Shown one piece after another: positions 18,245 through 30,800 of a stretch of 64,000 bases of DNA (positions are counted from its first letter, which is position 1; every line of letters begins with the position of its first letter). Under the pieces are notes generated by a model. It was not told the origin of the DNA. It ran no database searches and saw nothing but the letters and a program-made list of their open reading frames with translations. The position numbers were made by a program, and so were the translations under genes. Source of the stretch: Bifidobacterium primatium (GTDB taxonomy: Bacteria; Actinomycetota; Actinomycetes; Actinomycetales; Bifidobacteriaceae); NCBI RefSeq assembly GCF_002802875.1, contig NZ_PEBI01000002.1:137353-201352 (forward strand), given 5' to 3'.

Positions 18245-20158
18245 ATGCGAAAACTGTTGATCGCCAACCGCGGGGAGATCGCCCTGCGCGTGGTGCGAAC
18301 CGCCCAGGAGATGGGCATCGGCACGGTCGCCGTATACGCCGAACAGGACCGTGACGCCATGTACGCGCAGATGGCCGACGAGGCGTATCTGCTCTCCGGC
18401 GACACGAACCTCAAGACGTATCTCAACGAGGACCTCATCGTCGACATCGCCAGGCGTTCCGGCGCCGACGCGCTGCACCCGGGCTACGGCTTCCTCTCCG
18501 AGTTCTCGTCGTTCGCGCGCAAGGTGAAGGACGCCGGCATCGCATGGGTCGGCCCCAAGCCCGAGGCGCTCGACGAGCTCGGCGACAAGATCAGCGCCTG
18601 CAAGGTTGCCGCGCGCGCCAAGGTGCCGGTCGTGCCGGGCCTGGCCGAGCCGGTCACCGACATGCGTACGCTGCTCGACTTCGCCAACGCGAACGGCTAC
18701 CCGGTCATGATGAAGAAGGCCGACGGCGGCGGCGGACGCGGCATCACGCTCATCCACAACGACGACGAGCTGCGCCAGTTCTACCTCAACCACGACGCCC
18801 TGCAGGGCGGCGACCTCGGCGACTACTTCATCGAGAAGTTCGTCGACAAGGCCCGCCACGTGGAGACGCAGTCCGGGCGCGACAGCCACGGCAACTTCAC
18901 CGTCTACTCCACGCGCGACTGCTCCGTGCAGCGCCGCAACCAGAAGCTCGTCGAGGAGGCCCCGGCCCCGTTCCTCACCGACGACGTGCGCGCCCAGCTC
19001 GAAGGCTTCTCCGAACGACTGTTCAACACCGTGGACTACGTGGGCCTCGGTACCTGCGAGTTCCTCGTTACCCCCGCCGGACGCGTCTACTTCATGGAGG
19101 TCAACCCGAGGCTCCAGGTGGAGCACACCGTCAGCGAACAGGTCAGCGGCCTCGACCTCGTGCGCGAGCAGCTCATCATCGCCGACGGCGGCGAGCTCAC
19201 CAAGGCGCCAGCCCCGCGCGGCCACGCGTTCGAGCTGCGCATCACCAGCGAGGACCCGGCGACGAACCTCACGCCCAGCTCCGGCACCATCGAATCCATC
19301 ACCTGGCCTTCCGGCCCCGGCATCCGCATCGACACCGGCGTGGAGGTGGGCGACACCGTCTCCCCGAAGGACGACTCCATGATGGGCAAGGTCATCGTCA
19401 CCGCCCAGGACCGTCTCGCCGCAGTGGCCCGCGTGCGCCGCGCCCTGCGCGAGCTGAGCATCGAGGGCGTGCCCACTCCGGCCAGCCTTTTCCAGAAGAT
19501 CTTCACCAACTCCGACTTCACCGCCGAGAACGGCCATCCGTTCGAGGTGACCACCAAGTGGCTGGAGCGCAACTACCTCAATGCCAAGCCGCAGGCCGTG
19601 TCCGCCGGCCAGCCCGCCTCGGTGAGCGGCCGCGACGAACGCCGTCCCGCCATGGAGACGTTCAACGTGGAGGTCGACAACAAGCGTGTGAAGCTCGCCG
19701 TGCCGTCCGACCTGCTCGCCGGCATCGGCTCCGGCCGCGGCGGCTCGGGCCCGCGCCGTCCCACGCAGCCGTTGCGCGGCACCGGACTGCACGACGTCGG
19801 CGAGAACACCCGTCATACGGACGACGCCGCACGATCCGGCATCATCGTCGCCACCATGCAGGCCGTCGTCACGCGCATCAACGTGGCCGAGGGCCAGACG
19901 GTCGACAAGGGCGACCTGCTCGTCGTGCTCGAATCCATGAAGATGGAGAACTACGTGTACGCGCCCGCCAAGGGCGTCATCAAGGAGATCAGCGTGGGAG
20001 TGGCCGACGGCGTCGACCCCGGCCAGACGCTCGTCTCGATGGACATCGAAGGCGCGACGAACGAACATCATCGCGACGCCGACGCGTCCGCCGACGCCGC
20101 CGCGAACGGCGGCGAGACGGCCGGCGACGCGCATCCGACCGACGGAAAGGAGGCCTGA
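18245..20158 (+). CDS. accC: Acetyl-/propionyl-CoA carboxylase alpha subunit (biotin carboxylase plus biotin carrier)
   Basis: 637 residues. Biotin carboxylase part: RKLLIANRGEIALRVVRTAQEMG, HPGYGFLSE, KKADGGGGRGITL (ATP loop), FMEVNPRLQVEHTVSE. The C-terminal biotinyl domain carries VLESMKMENY, with the biotinylated Lys at about residue 566. After it comes a short low-complexity Asp/Ala tail (HHRDADASADAAANGG). GAAGGA precedes the ATG. The accD start lies one base past its stop, so the two are translated together. Makes carboxybiotin for malonyl-CoA synthesis, feeding FAS. Confidence 0.95.
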   Translation: MRKLLIANRGEIALRVVRTAQEMGIGTVAVYAEQDRDAMYAQMADEAYLLSGDTNLKTYLNEDLIVDIARRSGADALHPGYGFLSEFSSFARKVKDAGIAWVGPKPEALDELGDKISACKVAARAKVPVVPGLAEPVTDMRTLLDFANANGYPVMMKKADGGGGRGITLIHNDDELRQFYLNHDALQGGDLGDYFIEKFVDKARHVETQSGRDSHGNFTVYSTRDCSVQRRNQKLVEEAPAPFLTDDVRAQLEGFSERLFNTVDYVGLGTCEFLVTPAGRVYFMEVNPRLQVEHTVSEQVSGLDLVREQLIIADGGELTKAPAPRGHAFELRITSEDPATNLTPSSGTIESITWPSGPGIRIDTGVEVGDTVSPKDDSMMGKVIVTAQDRLAAVARVRRALRELSIEGVPTPASLFQKIFTNSDFTAENGHPFEVTTKWLERNYLNAKPQAVSAGQPASVSGRDERRPAMETFNVEVDNKRVKLAVPSDLLAGIGSGRGGSGPRRPTQPLRGTGLHDVGENTRHTDDAARSGIIVATMQAVVTRINVAEGQTVDKGDLLVVLESMKMENYVYAPAKGVIKEISVGVADGVDPGQTLVSMDIEGATNEHHRDADASADAAANGGETAGDAHPTDGKEA

Positions 20159-20159
20159 G

Positions 20160-21758
20160 ATGACCGATACGCTGGGAGTCTCCGTCGACCTGACGAACGC
20201 GGCCGCCGCCCGGCACCAGCCGGTGCGCGAGGCCATCGCGCGCGCGGCCGAGCTCGCGCGCGACGCCGAGGCGAACGCCGTCAAGCGTCAGCACGCCAAA
20301 GGCAAGTACACGGCGCGCGAACGTCTCGATCTGCTGTTCGACACCGACACGTTCGAGGAGATCGGACGGTTCAACGGCGGCGACATCAACGCCGGCAAGG
20401 CCGGCGCCGCCGTCATCACCGGCTTCGGCAAGATCTACGACCGCAAGGTGGCCGTCTACGCGCAGGACTTCTCCGTGCGCGGCGGCACCATGGGACTGGC
20501 CGAAGGACGCAAGATCTGCCATCTCATGGACATGGCCATCGACCTGAAGATCCCCGTCGTGGCGCTCATCGACTCCGGCGGCGCGCGCATCCAGGACGGC
20601 GTGGCCGCGCTCGCCCAGTACGGGCACATCTTCCGCAAGACGTGCGAGGCCAGCGGCTTCATCCCGCAGATCTCGCTGATCCTCGGCCCCTGCGCCGGCG
20701 GCGCCGTCTACTGCCCGGCGCTCACCGACCTCATCATCATGACCAAGGAAAACTCGAACATGTTCGTCACCGGCCCCGACGTGGTCAAGGCCGCGACCGG
20801 CGAGACGATCAGCATGGACGAGCTCGGCGGTGGCTACGTGCACAACGCCAAGTCCGGCGTGGCCCACTATCTCGGCGAGGACGAGGCCGACGCCATCGAC
20901 TACGCGCGCACCGTGCTCGCCTACCTGCCGTCGAACAGCGACGAACAGGCGCCGACCTACGCGTACGCGTCCGGCCACGCCGAGCAGGAGGCCGCCAAGC
21001 GCATCGGCACCATCATGCCCGACAACGACCGCCAGCCGTACGACGTGCTCGACGTGATCCGCTGCATCGTCGACTACGGCGAATTCGTGCAGGTGCAGGA
21101 GCTCTACGCCCAGTCCGCCGTCGTCGGCTTCGCCTGCATCGACGGGCGTCCCGTCGGCGTCGTCGCCAACCAGCCGAACGTGCTGGCCGGCATCCTCGAC
21201 GTCGAGGCCTCCGAAAAGGTGGCGCGGTTCGTGCGGCTGTGCGACGCGTTCAACCTGCCCGTCATCACGCTCGTGGACACGCCCGGCTACAAGCCCGGCG
21301 CCGACCAGGAGCACAGCGGCATCATCCGCCGCGGCGCCAAGGTCATCTACGCGTACGCCAACGCGCAGGTGCCGATGATCACCGTCATCCTGCGCAAGGC
21401 GTTCGGCGGCTCGTACATCGTGATGGGCTCCAAGGCCATCGGCGCCGACGTGAACGTGGCATGGCCCAGCTCGCAGATCGCCGTGCTCGGCGCGGCCGGC
21501 GCGGTGAACATCATCCACCGCAAGGACCTGCAGAAGGCCAAGGAGGCCGGACAGGACGTCAACGCCCTGCGCCAACGCCTCGCCGACGACTACGAGAAGA
21601 CCACCGTGAACGCCAACCTCTCGCTCGAAATGGGTGAGATCGACGCGATGATCGATCCCGAACAGACCCGCGACGTCATCGAACGCTCGCTCAAGCTCCT
21701 CTCCACCAAGCGGCGCCGCCGCCTGACCGGCAAGCACCACGGCAACCAGCCGATGTGA
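20160..21758 (+). CDS. accD: Acyl-CoA carboxylase beta subunit (carboxyltransferase)
   Basis: 532 residues, the length expected of the actinobacterial fused carboxyltransferase. Motifs: QHAKGKYTARERLDLLFD, YAQDFSVRGGTMGLAEGRK, IDSGGARIQDGV, GPCAGGAVYCPALTD, FVTGPDVVKAATGE, VDTPGYKPG, VILRKAFGGSYIVMGSK. Two oxyanion-hole Gly pairs (GGAR, GGSY-like) are present. AAAGGAGG overlaps the end of accC. It moves the carboxyl group from biotin to acetyl-CoA or propionyl-CoA. Confidence 0.95.
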   Translation: MTDTLGVSVDLTNAAAARHQPVREAIARAAELARDAEANAVKRQHAKGKYTARERLDLLFDTDTFEEIGRFNGGDINAGKAGAAVITGFGKIYDRKVAVYAQDFSVRGGTMGLAEGRKICHLMDMAIDLKIPVVALIDSGGARIQDGVAALAQYGHIFRKTCEASGFIPQISLILGPCAGGAVYCPALTDLIIMTKENSNMFVTGPDVVKAATGETISMDELGGGYVHNAKSGVAHYLGEDEADAIDYARTVLAYLPSNSDEQAPTYAYASGHAEQEAAKRIGTIMPDNDRQPYDVLDVIRCIVDYGEFVQVQELYAQSAVVGFACIDGRPVGVVANQPNVLAGILDVEASEKVARFVRLCDAFNLPVITLVDTPGYKPGADQEHSGIIRRGAKVIYAYANAQVPMITVILRKAFGGSYIVMGSKAIGADVNVAWPSSQIAVLGAAGAVNIIHRKDLQKAKEAGQDVNALRQRLADDYEKTTVNANLSLEMGEIDAMIDPEQTRDVIERSLKLLSTKRRRRLTGKHHGNQPM

Positions 21759-21837
21759 CCGTCGGCCTCCCCTCCGACCAGGAGGGCCGCGCCCGCAATC
21801 CAAGACTTCAAATCAACCAACAGACCATAAGGAACAC

Positions 21838-24800
21838 ATGATGACCAACGAATTCTTCCTGAGCCGTCTTGCCGACCAGCCCCATGCACTGGCCTTCGCC
21901 GGCCAGTCCACGCCGTGGCCGGTCGCGCTCGCCGACGAACTGCAGAACCCCGCGCTCGCCGAGACGCTGCGCGGCCACGCAGCCGCCGCCCAGCGACTGC
22001 TCACGCCCGTCTCCGCCGAACTGCTCGCCACCACCGGCCGCCCGGTCGACCTGTTCGGCTTCGAACCGAACCCGGCCCGCCTTGGCGCCGCCGCCGACGC
22101 GCCCGCCAGCGTGCCCGGCATCGCCCTCGCCCAGCTTGGCGCGCTGCTTGACGCCGCCGACCTCGGCTACGACGTGGCGGCCGCGAAGCCCGTTGCCGTG
22201 CTCGGCCACTCGCAGGGCATCCTCGCCGTGCACATGGTCAAGGCCATGCAGGAGGCCGGCTCCATCGACGCCGCATCCGACGCCATCGACGAGATTCTCG
22301 CCATCGCCACGCTGATCGGCGTGGCCGGCACCCGACAGGCCCGCAGCAGCGCGCTCGCCAGCCGCAGCGGCGACGCCACCCCGATGCTTTCCGTCAAGGG
22401 CGTGACCCGCGAGCAGATCGACGCGCTCGTGGCCCGCGTGGTCAACCCGCGCGGCCCGATCTCCGTGGCCGTGACCAACTCCGGCAACCACTACGTGCTC
22501 TCCGGCTACCCGGAGGACCTCGCCTCCTTCGAGATCGAGGCGGGCAAGGAGCACCGCCACCAGGCCAAGCTGCGCGAGGAAAAGGTGCGCGGCGGCCGCG
22601 TGTTCGACCCCACGCTCGAATACCTCGACGTGACCCTGCCGTTCCACAGCCCGATCATGGCCGACGGTGTGGAGCAGGCCGTGGCCTGGGCCCGCGAGTG
22701 CGGACTGGACGCCGACCGCGCCCGTCTGCTCGCCGCCGAAGTGCTGCTCAACCATGTGGACTGGGCCACCCGCGTGCGTGAGGCTCTGGAATCCACCGAC
22801 CCGGGCAAGCTGTGGGTCGTGGACTTCGGCCCCGGCACCGTGGTCGGCAAGCTGCTGAGCACCGTGGCACAGGGCACCGGCGTCGGCGTGGTGGACGCCT
22901 CCACCGCGGACACCCGCACCACGCTCTCGACGCTTGAGAGCGAGCCGGCCCGCACCCAGAACTGGACCCGCTACGCGCCGCGCGTCGTCGAGACCCCGGC
23001 CGGCCCGAAGGTGCGCACCGCGTTCTCCGACCTCACCGGCAAGCCTCCGGTGCTGCTCGCCGGCATGACGCCCACCACCGTGGACCCGGAGATCGTGGCC
23101 GCAGCCGCGAACGCCGGCTACTGGGCCGAGCTCGCCGGCGGCGGCCAGGTGACCGCCGAGGTGTTCGACCGCCACGTGGCCAAGCTCGAGGAGGAGCTCG
23201 AGGAAGGCCGCACCGTGGAGTTCAACGCCATGTTCATGGACCGCTACCTGTGGAACCTCCAGTTCGGCTCGCAGCGCATCGTGCCGAAGAAACGCGCCTC
23301 GGGCACGCCCATCGACGGCGTGGTCGTCTCCGCGGGCATCCCCGAGCTCGACGAGGCCGAGGAGCTCATCCGCACGCTCAACGCCGACGGCTTCCCCTAC
23401 GTGAGCTTCAAGCCCGGCACCGTCGACCAGATCCGACAGGTCGTGCGCATCGCCAAGGCCGTGGCCCCCACGAAGGTCCTCATCGAGGTCGAGGGCGGCG
23501 CCGCCGGCGGACACCACAGCTGGGAGTCGCTGGACGACCTGCTCATGAGCACCTACGCCGAGGTGCGCGAGCAGACGAACCTCGTGCTCGTCGTCGGCGG
23601 CGGCGCCGGCACGCCCGAGCGCGCGGCCGACTACATCACCGGCCAGTGGTCGCGCGCCTACGACCTGCCGCTCATGCCGGTCGACGGCGTGCTCGTCGGC
23701 ACCGCCGCCATGACCGCCAAGGAGGCGCACACCAGCCCGCAGGTCAAGCAGCTGCTCGTCGAGACCCCCGGCATCACCGGCGACGACAAGGACGCCGATC
23801 CGTTCGCCCCGCTCGGCGAGCGCTGGGTGCCGTCCGGCAAGTCCGTCGGCGGCGTAGCCTCCGGCCTGAGCCACCTGCACGCCGACATCTACGAGGTGGA
23901 GAACTCCTCCGCCGTGTGCGGCCGCCTGCTCGTGCGCGTCATGAAGCACCCCGAGGAGTTGGAGGCCCGCCGCGACGAGATCATCGCCGCCCTCAACAAG
24001 ACCGCCAAGCCCTACTTCGGCGACCTCGACACCATGACCTACTACGCGTGGGCCAAGCGTTTCGCCGACCTGTCCTACCCGTGGGCCGACGAGACCTACG
24101 CCGACCGTTTCCTGCACCTGCTGCAGCGCATCGAGGCCCGTGTGCGCGACCAGGAGTCCGGCGAGTTCGAGTCGCTGTTCGCCGGCCGTGACGACGTGCT
24201 CGAGCCGGCCGCCGCGCTCAAGAGGCTCAAGGACGCCTACCCGCAGTCCGACGAGATCACCGTGGTGCCGAGCGACGTGGCATGGTTCCCCGTGCTGGTT
24301 CGCGAATACCCGAAGCCCATGCCGTTCGTGCCGGTCATCGACAACGACCTGCTGCGCTGGTGGGGCCAGGACCAGCTGTGGCAGTCCGAGGACCCGCGCT
24401 ACTCCGCCGACTCCGTGCGCATCATCCCCGGCCCGATCTCCGTGGCCGCCATCACCACCGTGGACGAGCCGATCGCCAGCATCCTCGGCCGTTTCGAGTC
24501 CGCCATGGTCGATCGCGTCAACGAGGCTTCGGCCGCTGCTGACGCCGAATCATCCGCGGCCTTCTCCACGCTCGGCGGCTCGACCTCCGCCGAGGAGTTC
24601 ATCCGCAAGAGCCCGAACATCTCCTGGGTCGGCCATCTCATGGCCAACCCCGCCTACGGCACCAAGGTCGGCGACGAATACTACGAGATTCGCAAGGTCG
24701 GCGAGGACGGCGCCGTCGAGAAGTTCGATCTCGACATCCATCTCGACACGTACTGGGACAACGATCCCGACGGCGGCAAGAGCAAGCACGCCGTGCGCGA

Positions 24801-27800
24801 CATCGTCATCCCGCTCAACGTGAACGGCAACGAGACCGGCCTGTTCCCGGTCGTCGACCGCGAGCGCCTGCCCGAGCATGTGTATCGCATGCTGGCCGAC
24901 ACCGCCGGCATCGGCAACACCGCCATCACCGGCGACAAGCTCACCGCCATGCCCGAGATCGAGAAGGTCACCGACACCGCGACGTACCCGTTCGGCCAGG
25001 CGCATGCGACATACACGCTGAGCGCCAACCTCGGCTTCGACCACGAGGCCGCCACCGGCGGCGCGCTGCCGGCCAGCCTCGTGCCGTCGCGCATCGCGCC
25101 CGACGCGCTCGTCGGACCGGCATGGCCGGCCATCTACGCGGCGCTCGGCTCCGTGTACGTGCACGGCTTCCCGGTCATCGAAGGCCTGCTCAACGCCGTG
25201 CACCTCGACCACCTCATCCGCCTCGAGGTCACCGAGGACGAGCTGCTCGCCCACACCGGCGAGACCATCTCGCTCACGTCGTGGGCCGAGGACTACTTCG
25301 AGTCCGCCTCCGGCCGCGTCGTCACCATCCATGTGACCCACGCCGCCGCCGACGGCACCGTGCTCGCCAACGAGACCGAGCGCTTCGCCATCCGCGGCCG
25401 CGCCTACTCCGACGCGCTGCCCGCCGAGGCGCCCGACTTCGGCGGCATCGACGCCGAGACGCTGGACACGCCGCGCCGTCTGCTGCGCCGTGTGAAGGTC
25501 GTCGCCCCCGGCGAGATGACCGCGTTCGCCCGCACCTCCGGCGACTTCAACCCCATCCACACCTCGCACCGCGGCGCCGCCGTCTCCGGTCTCGCCGCCC
25601 CGCTCGTGCATGGCATGTGGCTGTCCGCCACCGCCCAGCACGCGGTGCAGGCCGTCGACGACAAGGGCGCCCACTACGAGATCGCCGGCTGGACGTACAA
25701 CATGTACGGCATGGTCCAGCTGAACGACGAGGTGGAGATCTCCGTCGAACGCGTGGGCAAGGTGAGCCACGGCGGCATGGTGCTTGAAGTCACCAGCCGC
25801 ATCGACGGTAACATTGTTTCACGTGGAACAGCCATCGTCCGCGCACCGAAGTCCGCGTTCGTCTACCCCGGCCAGGGCATCCAGAAGCAGGGCATGGTGC
25901 TCGACGAGCGCGCCAAGTCCGCCGCCGCCCGCGACGTGTGGGAGCGCGCCGACAGGCTCACCCGCGCCAAGCTCGGGTTCTCGATCCTCGCCGTCGTGCG
26001 CGACAACCCGAAGGAGCTCACCGCCAACGGCGTGACCTACCGCCACCCGGACGGGCTGCTCAACCTCACCCAGTTCACGCAGGTGGCGCTCGCCACCGTG
26101 GCGTTCGCCCAGACCGCGCGCCTGCGCGAGACCGGCAGCGACATCTGGCCTGCCTACTTCGCCGGCCACTCGCTCGGCGAGTACAACGCGCTCTCCGCAT
26201 TCGCCAACGTGATTCCGCTCGAGACCGTGCTCGAACTCGTGTTCCACCGCGGCTCGACCATGCACCATCTGATTCCGCGCGACGCCCAGGGCCGCTCCAA
26301 CTACCGCATGGGAGCCCTGCGTCCGAACCAGTTCGGCGTGGACGACGCCCACGTGAAGGAATACGTGGAGTCCGTGGCCGAAAAGAGCGGCGAGTTCCTG
26401 CAGATCGTGAACTACAACCTCGCCGGCCAGCAGTACGCCGTCGCCGGCACGATTGCCGGACTCAAGGCCCTCAAGGCCGATGCCGCCCGCCGCGTCGCCG
26501 AATACGGCGGCAAGCCGGCGTTCATGCTCGTGCCCGGCATCGACGTGCCGTTCCACTCCACGCTGCTCAGGAAGGGCGTGCCCGAGTTCCGCGACAAGCT
26601 CGACGCCCTGCTCCCCAAGCACATCGACTACCGTGGACGCCTCGTCGGCCGCTACATCCCGAACCTCGTGGCCACGCCGTTCGAGATGACCAAGGAGTTC
26701 GCCGCGAAGATTCTCGAGGTCGTGCCCTCCGAGCGCATCAAGGCCGCCCTGGACGACGACGCCGTATGGCAGTCCTACGCCGAGGACGACCAGAAGCTCG
26801 GCCGACTGTTGCTGACCGAACTGCTCTCCTGGCAGTTCGCCTCCCCGGTGCGCTGGATCGAGACCCAGGCGCTGCTCTTCGGCGAGCAGGCCAAGGGCGG
26901 TCTCGGCGTGGAGGAGTACGTTGAGGTCGGCCTCGGCAACGCCCCGACGCTCGCCAACCTCGGCACCAAGACCCTGCGCCTGCCCGACTTCAAGAACCGC
27001 AAGGTCACCGTCTACAACGTCGGTCGCGACGAGGGACGCGTATACATGACGGATTCCGATTCGCTGGTTCCCGAGGAGGAGCCGACGGAGGCGCCCGCCG
27101 CCGAGCAGCAGACCGCCCCGGCTGCGGCTCCTGCGGCTCCGGCCCCCGCGACTGCCGCCGCCCCGGCACCCGCACCGGCCGCTGCCGCCGCGCCCGATTC
27201 CGCCGTCGGCCAGCTTGGCTCGGCCGTCTCCGGCCCCGTCGAGGACCTGCCGTTCAAGGCGTCGGATGCCATCGGCGTGCTCATGGCCTACTCCACCAAG
27301 ATTCGTCTCGACCAGATTGGCGCGAATGACACCACCGACACGCTGACCAACGGCGTCTCCTCCCGCCGCAACCAGCTGCTCATGGACATCAGCTCCGAGC
27401 TGGGCGTGGCCAGCGTGGACGGCGCCGCCGAGGCCACGCTGCCGCAGCTCGCGCAGATCGTGAACAAGGTGGCCCCGAACTACAAGCCGTTCGGACCGGT
27501 CCTCTCCGACGCCATCCGCGACCGCATGCGCTCGCTGTTCGGCGCCGCCGGCGTCAAGCCGGCGCATATCCGCGACCGCGTGACCGGCACGTGGCAGCTC
27601 GGCGAAGGCTGGGTGGCCGCCGTCACCGCCGCCCTGCTGCTCGACACCCGCGAGGGCGCCAGCTCCCGCGGCGACGACCTCGCCAAGCTGCCCACCGGTG
27701 CCGTGGCCAATGCGGCCGCCGCCGACAAGCTCATCGATGACGCGGTCGTGCTCGTCGGCCAGACCAAGGGCGTGGCCGTCTCCAAGCCGAACGCCGGCGG

Positions 27801-30800
27801 TTCCGCCGGCGGCGCCGTGGTCGACTCCGCCGCGCTCGACGCCTTCGCCGAAAAGGTGACCGGCGCCAACGGTGTGCTCGCCTCCACCGCCCGCTTCGTG
27901 CTGAACGAACTCGGTGTGGCCGCACCCGTGGCCGAACCCGGCGAGGACGAGAACGCCGCCGTGGTCGAGGCCGTCAACGCCGAGCTCGGCGCCGACTGGC
28001 CCAAGCAGGTCGAGCCGCGCTTCGACGCCAACAAGGCCATCCTGTTCGACGACCGCTGGGCCTCCGCCCGCGAGGACCTCGCCCGCGCGTTCTACAACAA
28101 CGACGCCGAGGCGCTGAACGGTTCGTTCCTCGGCCTCGGCCAAGCCGTGGCCGCCGAGGCCAGGTGGTTCGCCGCGCAGGTGTCGCGACGTCACGAAGAT
28201 TCGTTCGGGGTCGCCGACGTGTTCCGCCAGTCCGGTGAGACCGGCGACACGTTCGTGAACCTTTCCGAAGAATTCGCCCGCATCGCCAAGGAAGCCCTTG
28301 AGCCGGCCGCCGACGACGAGACCGCATCCCGCTTCGCGGGCGACGTGGCCGTCGTCACCGGCGTGGCCCCGAACTCCATCGCCGCGCAGGTCGTCAACGG
28401 CCTGCTCGCCGGCGGTGCCACCGTCATCGCCACCTCGCACAGCTTCAAGCCGAGCGTGAAGGCATGGGCCAAGCAGACCTACCGCGAGCACGCGGCCGGC
28501 GACGCGAAGCTGTGGCTGGTTCCCGCGAACCTCTCCAGCTACCGTGACGTCGACGAGCTGGTCGCATGGGTCGGCAACGTGCAGAAGAAGGTCAACGGCG
28601 CCACCACGACCATTCTCAAGCCCGCCTACGAGCCGAGCCTGTTCTTCCCGTTCGCGGCCCCGCCGGTGCACGGCACCCTGGCCGATTCGGGCGAACTGTT
28701 CGAATCCCAGGCGCGCCTCATGCTCTGGGGCGTCGAACGTGCCATCGCCGGGCTGAGCCGCATCGGCGCCGACACCGACGTACAGCACAAGCTGCACGTG
28801 GTGCTGCCCGGTTCGCCGAACCGCGGCATCTTCGGCGGCGACGGCGCCTACGGCGAGGTCAAGTCCGCCTTCGACGCCATCGTCAACCGCGCCCGCGCCG
28901 AAAAGGTGTGGTCCGGCCGCGTCACGTTCGCCCATCCGAAGATCGGCTGGGTGCGCGGCACCGGCCTCATGGGCGGCAACGACCCGCTGGTCGCCGTCGT
29001 CGAACGCCACGGCATCCACACGTACTCCACCGCCGACATGGCCGTGAAGCTGCTCGACCTCGCCGACGCCAAGGCCCGTGCCAAGGCCGTCCAGGTCCCG
29101 CTCGACGTGGACCTCACCGGTGGTCTCGGCAACGAGCCCATCGACATCAAGGCCCTGCGCGCCGAGGCCATGGCGGATGCCGCCAAGGCCGAAGCGGCCG
29201 AAGCCGATGAAGCCGCCGAGCAGCCGTCCGAGGCCGCCGCGAAGGGCGAGACCATCAAGGCCCTGCCCACGCCGCACGTGCCGCATCAGGCCCCGGTCGA
29301 CCTCGCCGACTGGACGAACGTCACCGCGAAGCCCGAGGACGAAATCGTCATCGTCTCCGTCGGCGAGCTCGGCCCGTGGGGCTCCGGCCGCACGCGCTTC
29401 GAGGCCGAACTCGGCATCCACTCCGACGGCGAGGTCGACCTCTCCGCCGGCGCCGTCCTCGAACTCGCCTGGAACATGGGCCTGCTCACGTGGAACGACA
29501 GCCCGAACCCCGGCTGGTACGACACCGACGGCAACCTCGTGCCCGAGGAGGACATCGCCGAACGCTACCACGACGAGGTCGTGGCCCGCTCCGGCATCCG
29601 CCCGTTCGAGGAGGGCATGGGCGACGACTACAAGGACGGCGCCGACGAGGAGGAGGCCGAGGTCTACCTCGACCACGACGTCACCTTCTCCGTGCCCACC
29701 AGGGACATCGCCGAGGAATACGTCAAGCTCGACCCGAAGCACACGAGCGTCGCGCCCGACGCCGAATCCGGCGAGTGGAACGTCACCCGCCACGCCGGCT
29801 CCATGGTGCGCGTGCCTCGCCGCGCCACGATGACCCGAACCGTCGGCGGCCAGTTCCCCAAGGGCTTCGACCCGCTCAAGTGGGGCATCCCCGCCTCGAT
29901 GGTCGGCGACGTCGACAAGATCGCGCTGTGGAACATCGTCACCACGGTCGACGCCTACCTCTCCGCCGGCTTCACGCCCGCTGAGATCCTTGAGTCCATC
30001 CACCCCTCGCAGGTGGCCAGCACGCAGGGCACCGGCTTCGGCGGCATGGCCTCGATGCGCAAGCTCTACCTCGACCGCTTCCTCAACCACGAGATCCCGA
30101 CCGACATCCTGCAGGAGGCCCTGCCGAACGTCGTCGCGGCCCACGTGATGCAGTCCTACATCGGCGGCTACGGCAACATGATCCAGCCGGTCTCCGCCTG
30201 CGCCACCGCAGCCGTCTCCCTCGAGGAGGGCGCCGACAAGATCGCGCTCGGCAAGGCCGACTTCGTCGTCACCGGCGCCATCGACGACATCGGCGTGGAA
30301 TCGGTCATCGGCTTCGGCAACATGAACGCCACCGCCAACTCGCAGGAGATGTACGACAAGGGCATCGACGCGCGCTTCTTCAGCCGTGCCAACGACCGTC
30401 GTCGCGGCGGCTTCCTCGAATCCCAGGGCGGCGGCACGATCCTGCTGACCCGAGGCGACATCGCGCTGAAGCTCGGCCTGCCGGTCGCCGGCGTGGTCGG
30501 ATTCATCCACAGCTACGCCGACGGCGCGCACACGTCCATCCCGGCCCCCGGCCTCGGCGCGCTCGCGGCCGGTCGCGGCGGCAAGGACTCCAAGCTGGTC
30601 CACGACCTCGCCAAGCTCGGCGTCACGCCGGACGACATCGCCGTGGTCTCCAAGCACGACACGTCCACCAACGCCAACGATCCGAACGAGTCCGAACTGC
30701 ACAACACGCTGGCCCACGCCATCGGCCGCACCGACGGCAACCCGCTGTTCGTCATCTCGCAGAAGACGCTCACCGGCCACGCGAAGGGCGGCGCCTGCAT

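Noticed and set aside
17951-24117. Very long minus-strand frames opposite accC, accD and the start of fas
   Set aside because: Shadow frames of strongly coding plus-strand genes; compositions are His/Asp/Gly/Val-rich and lack motifs or ribosome sites.
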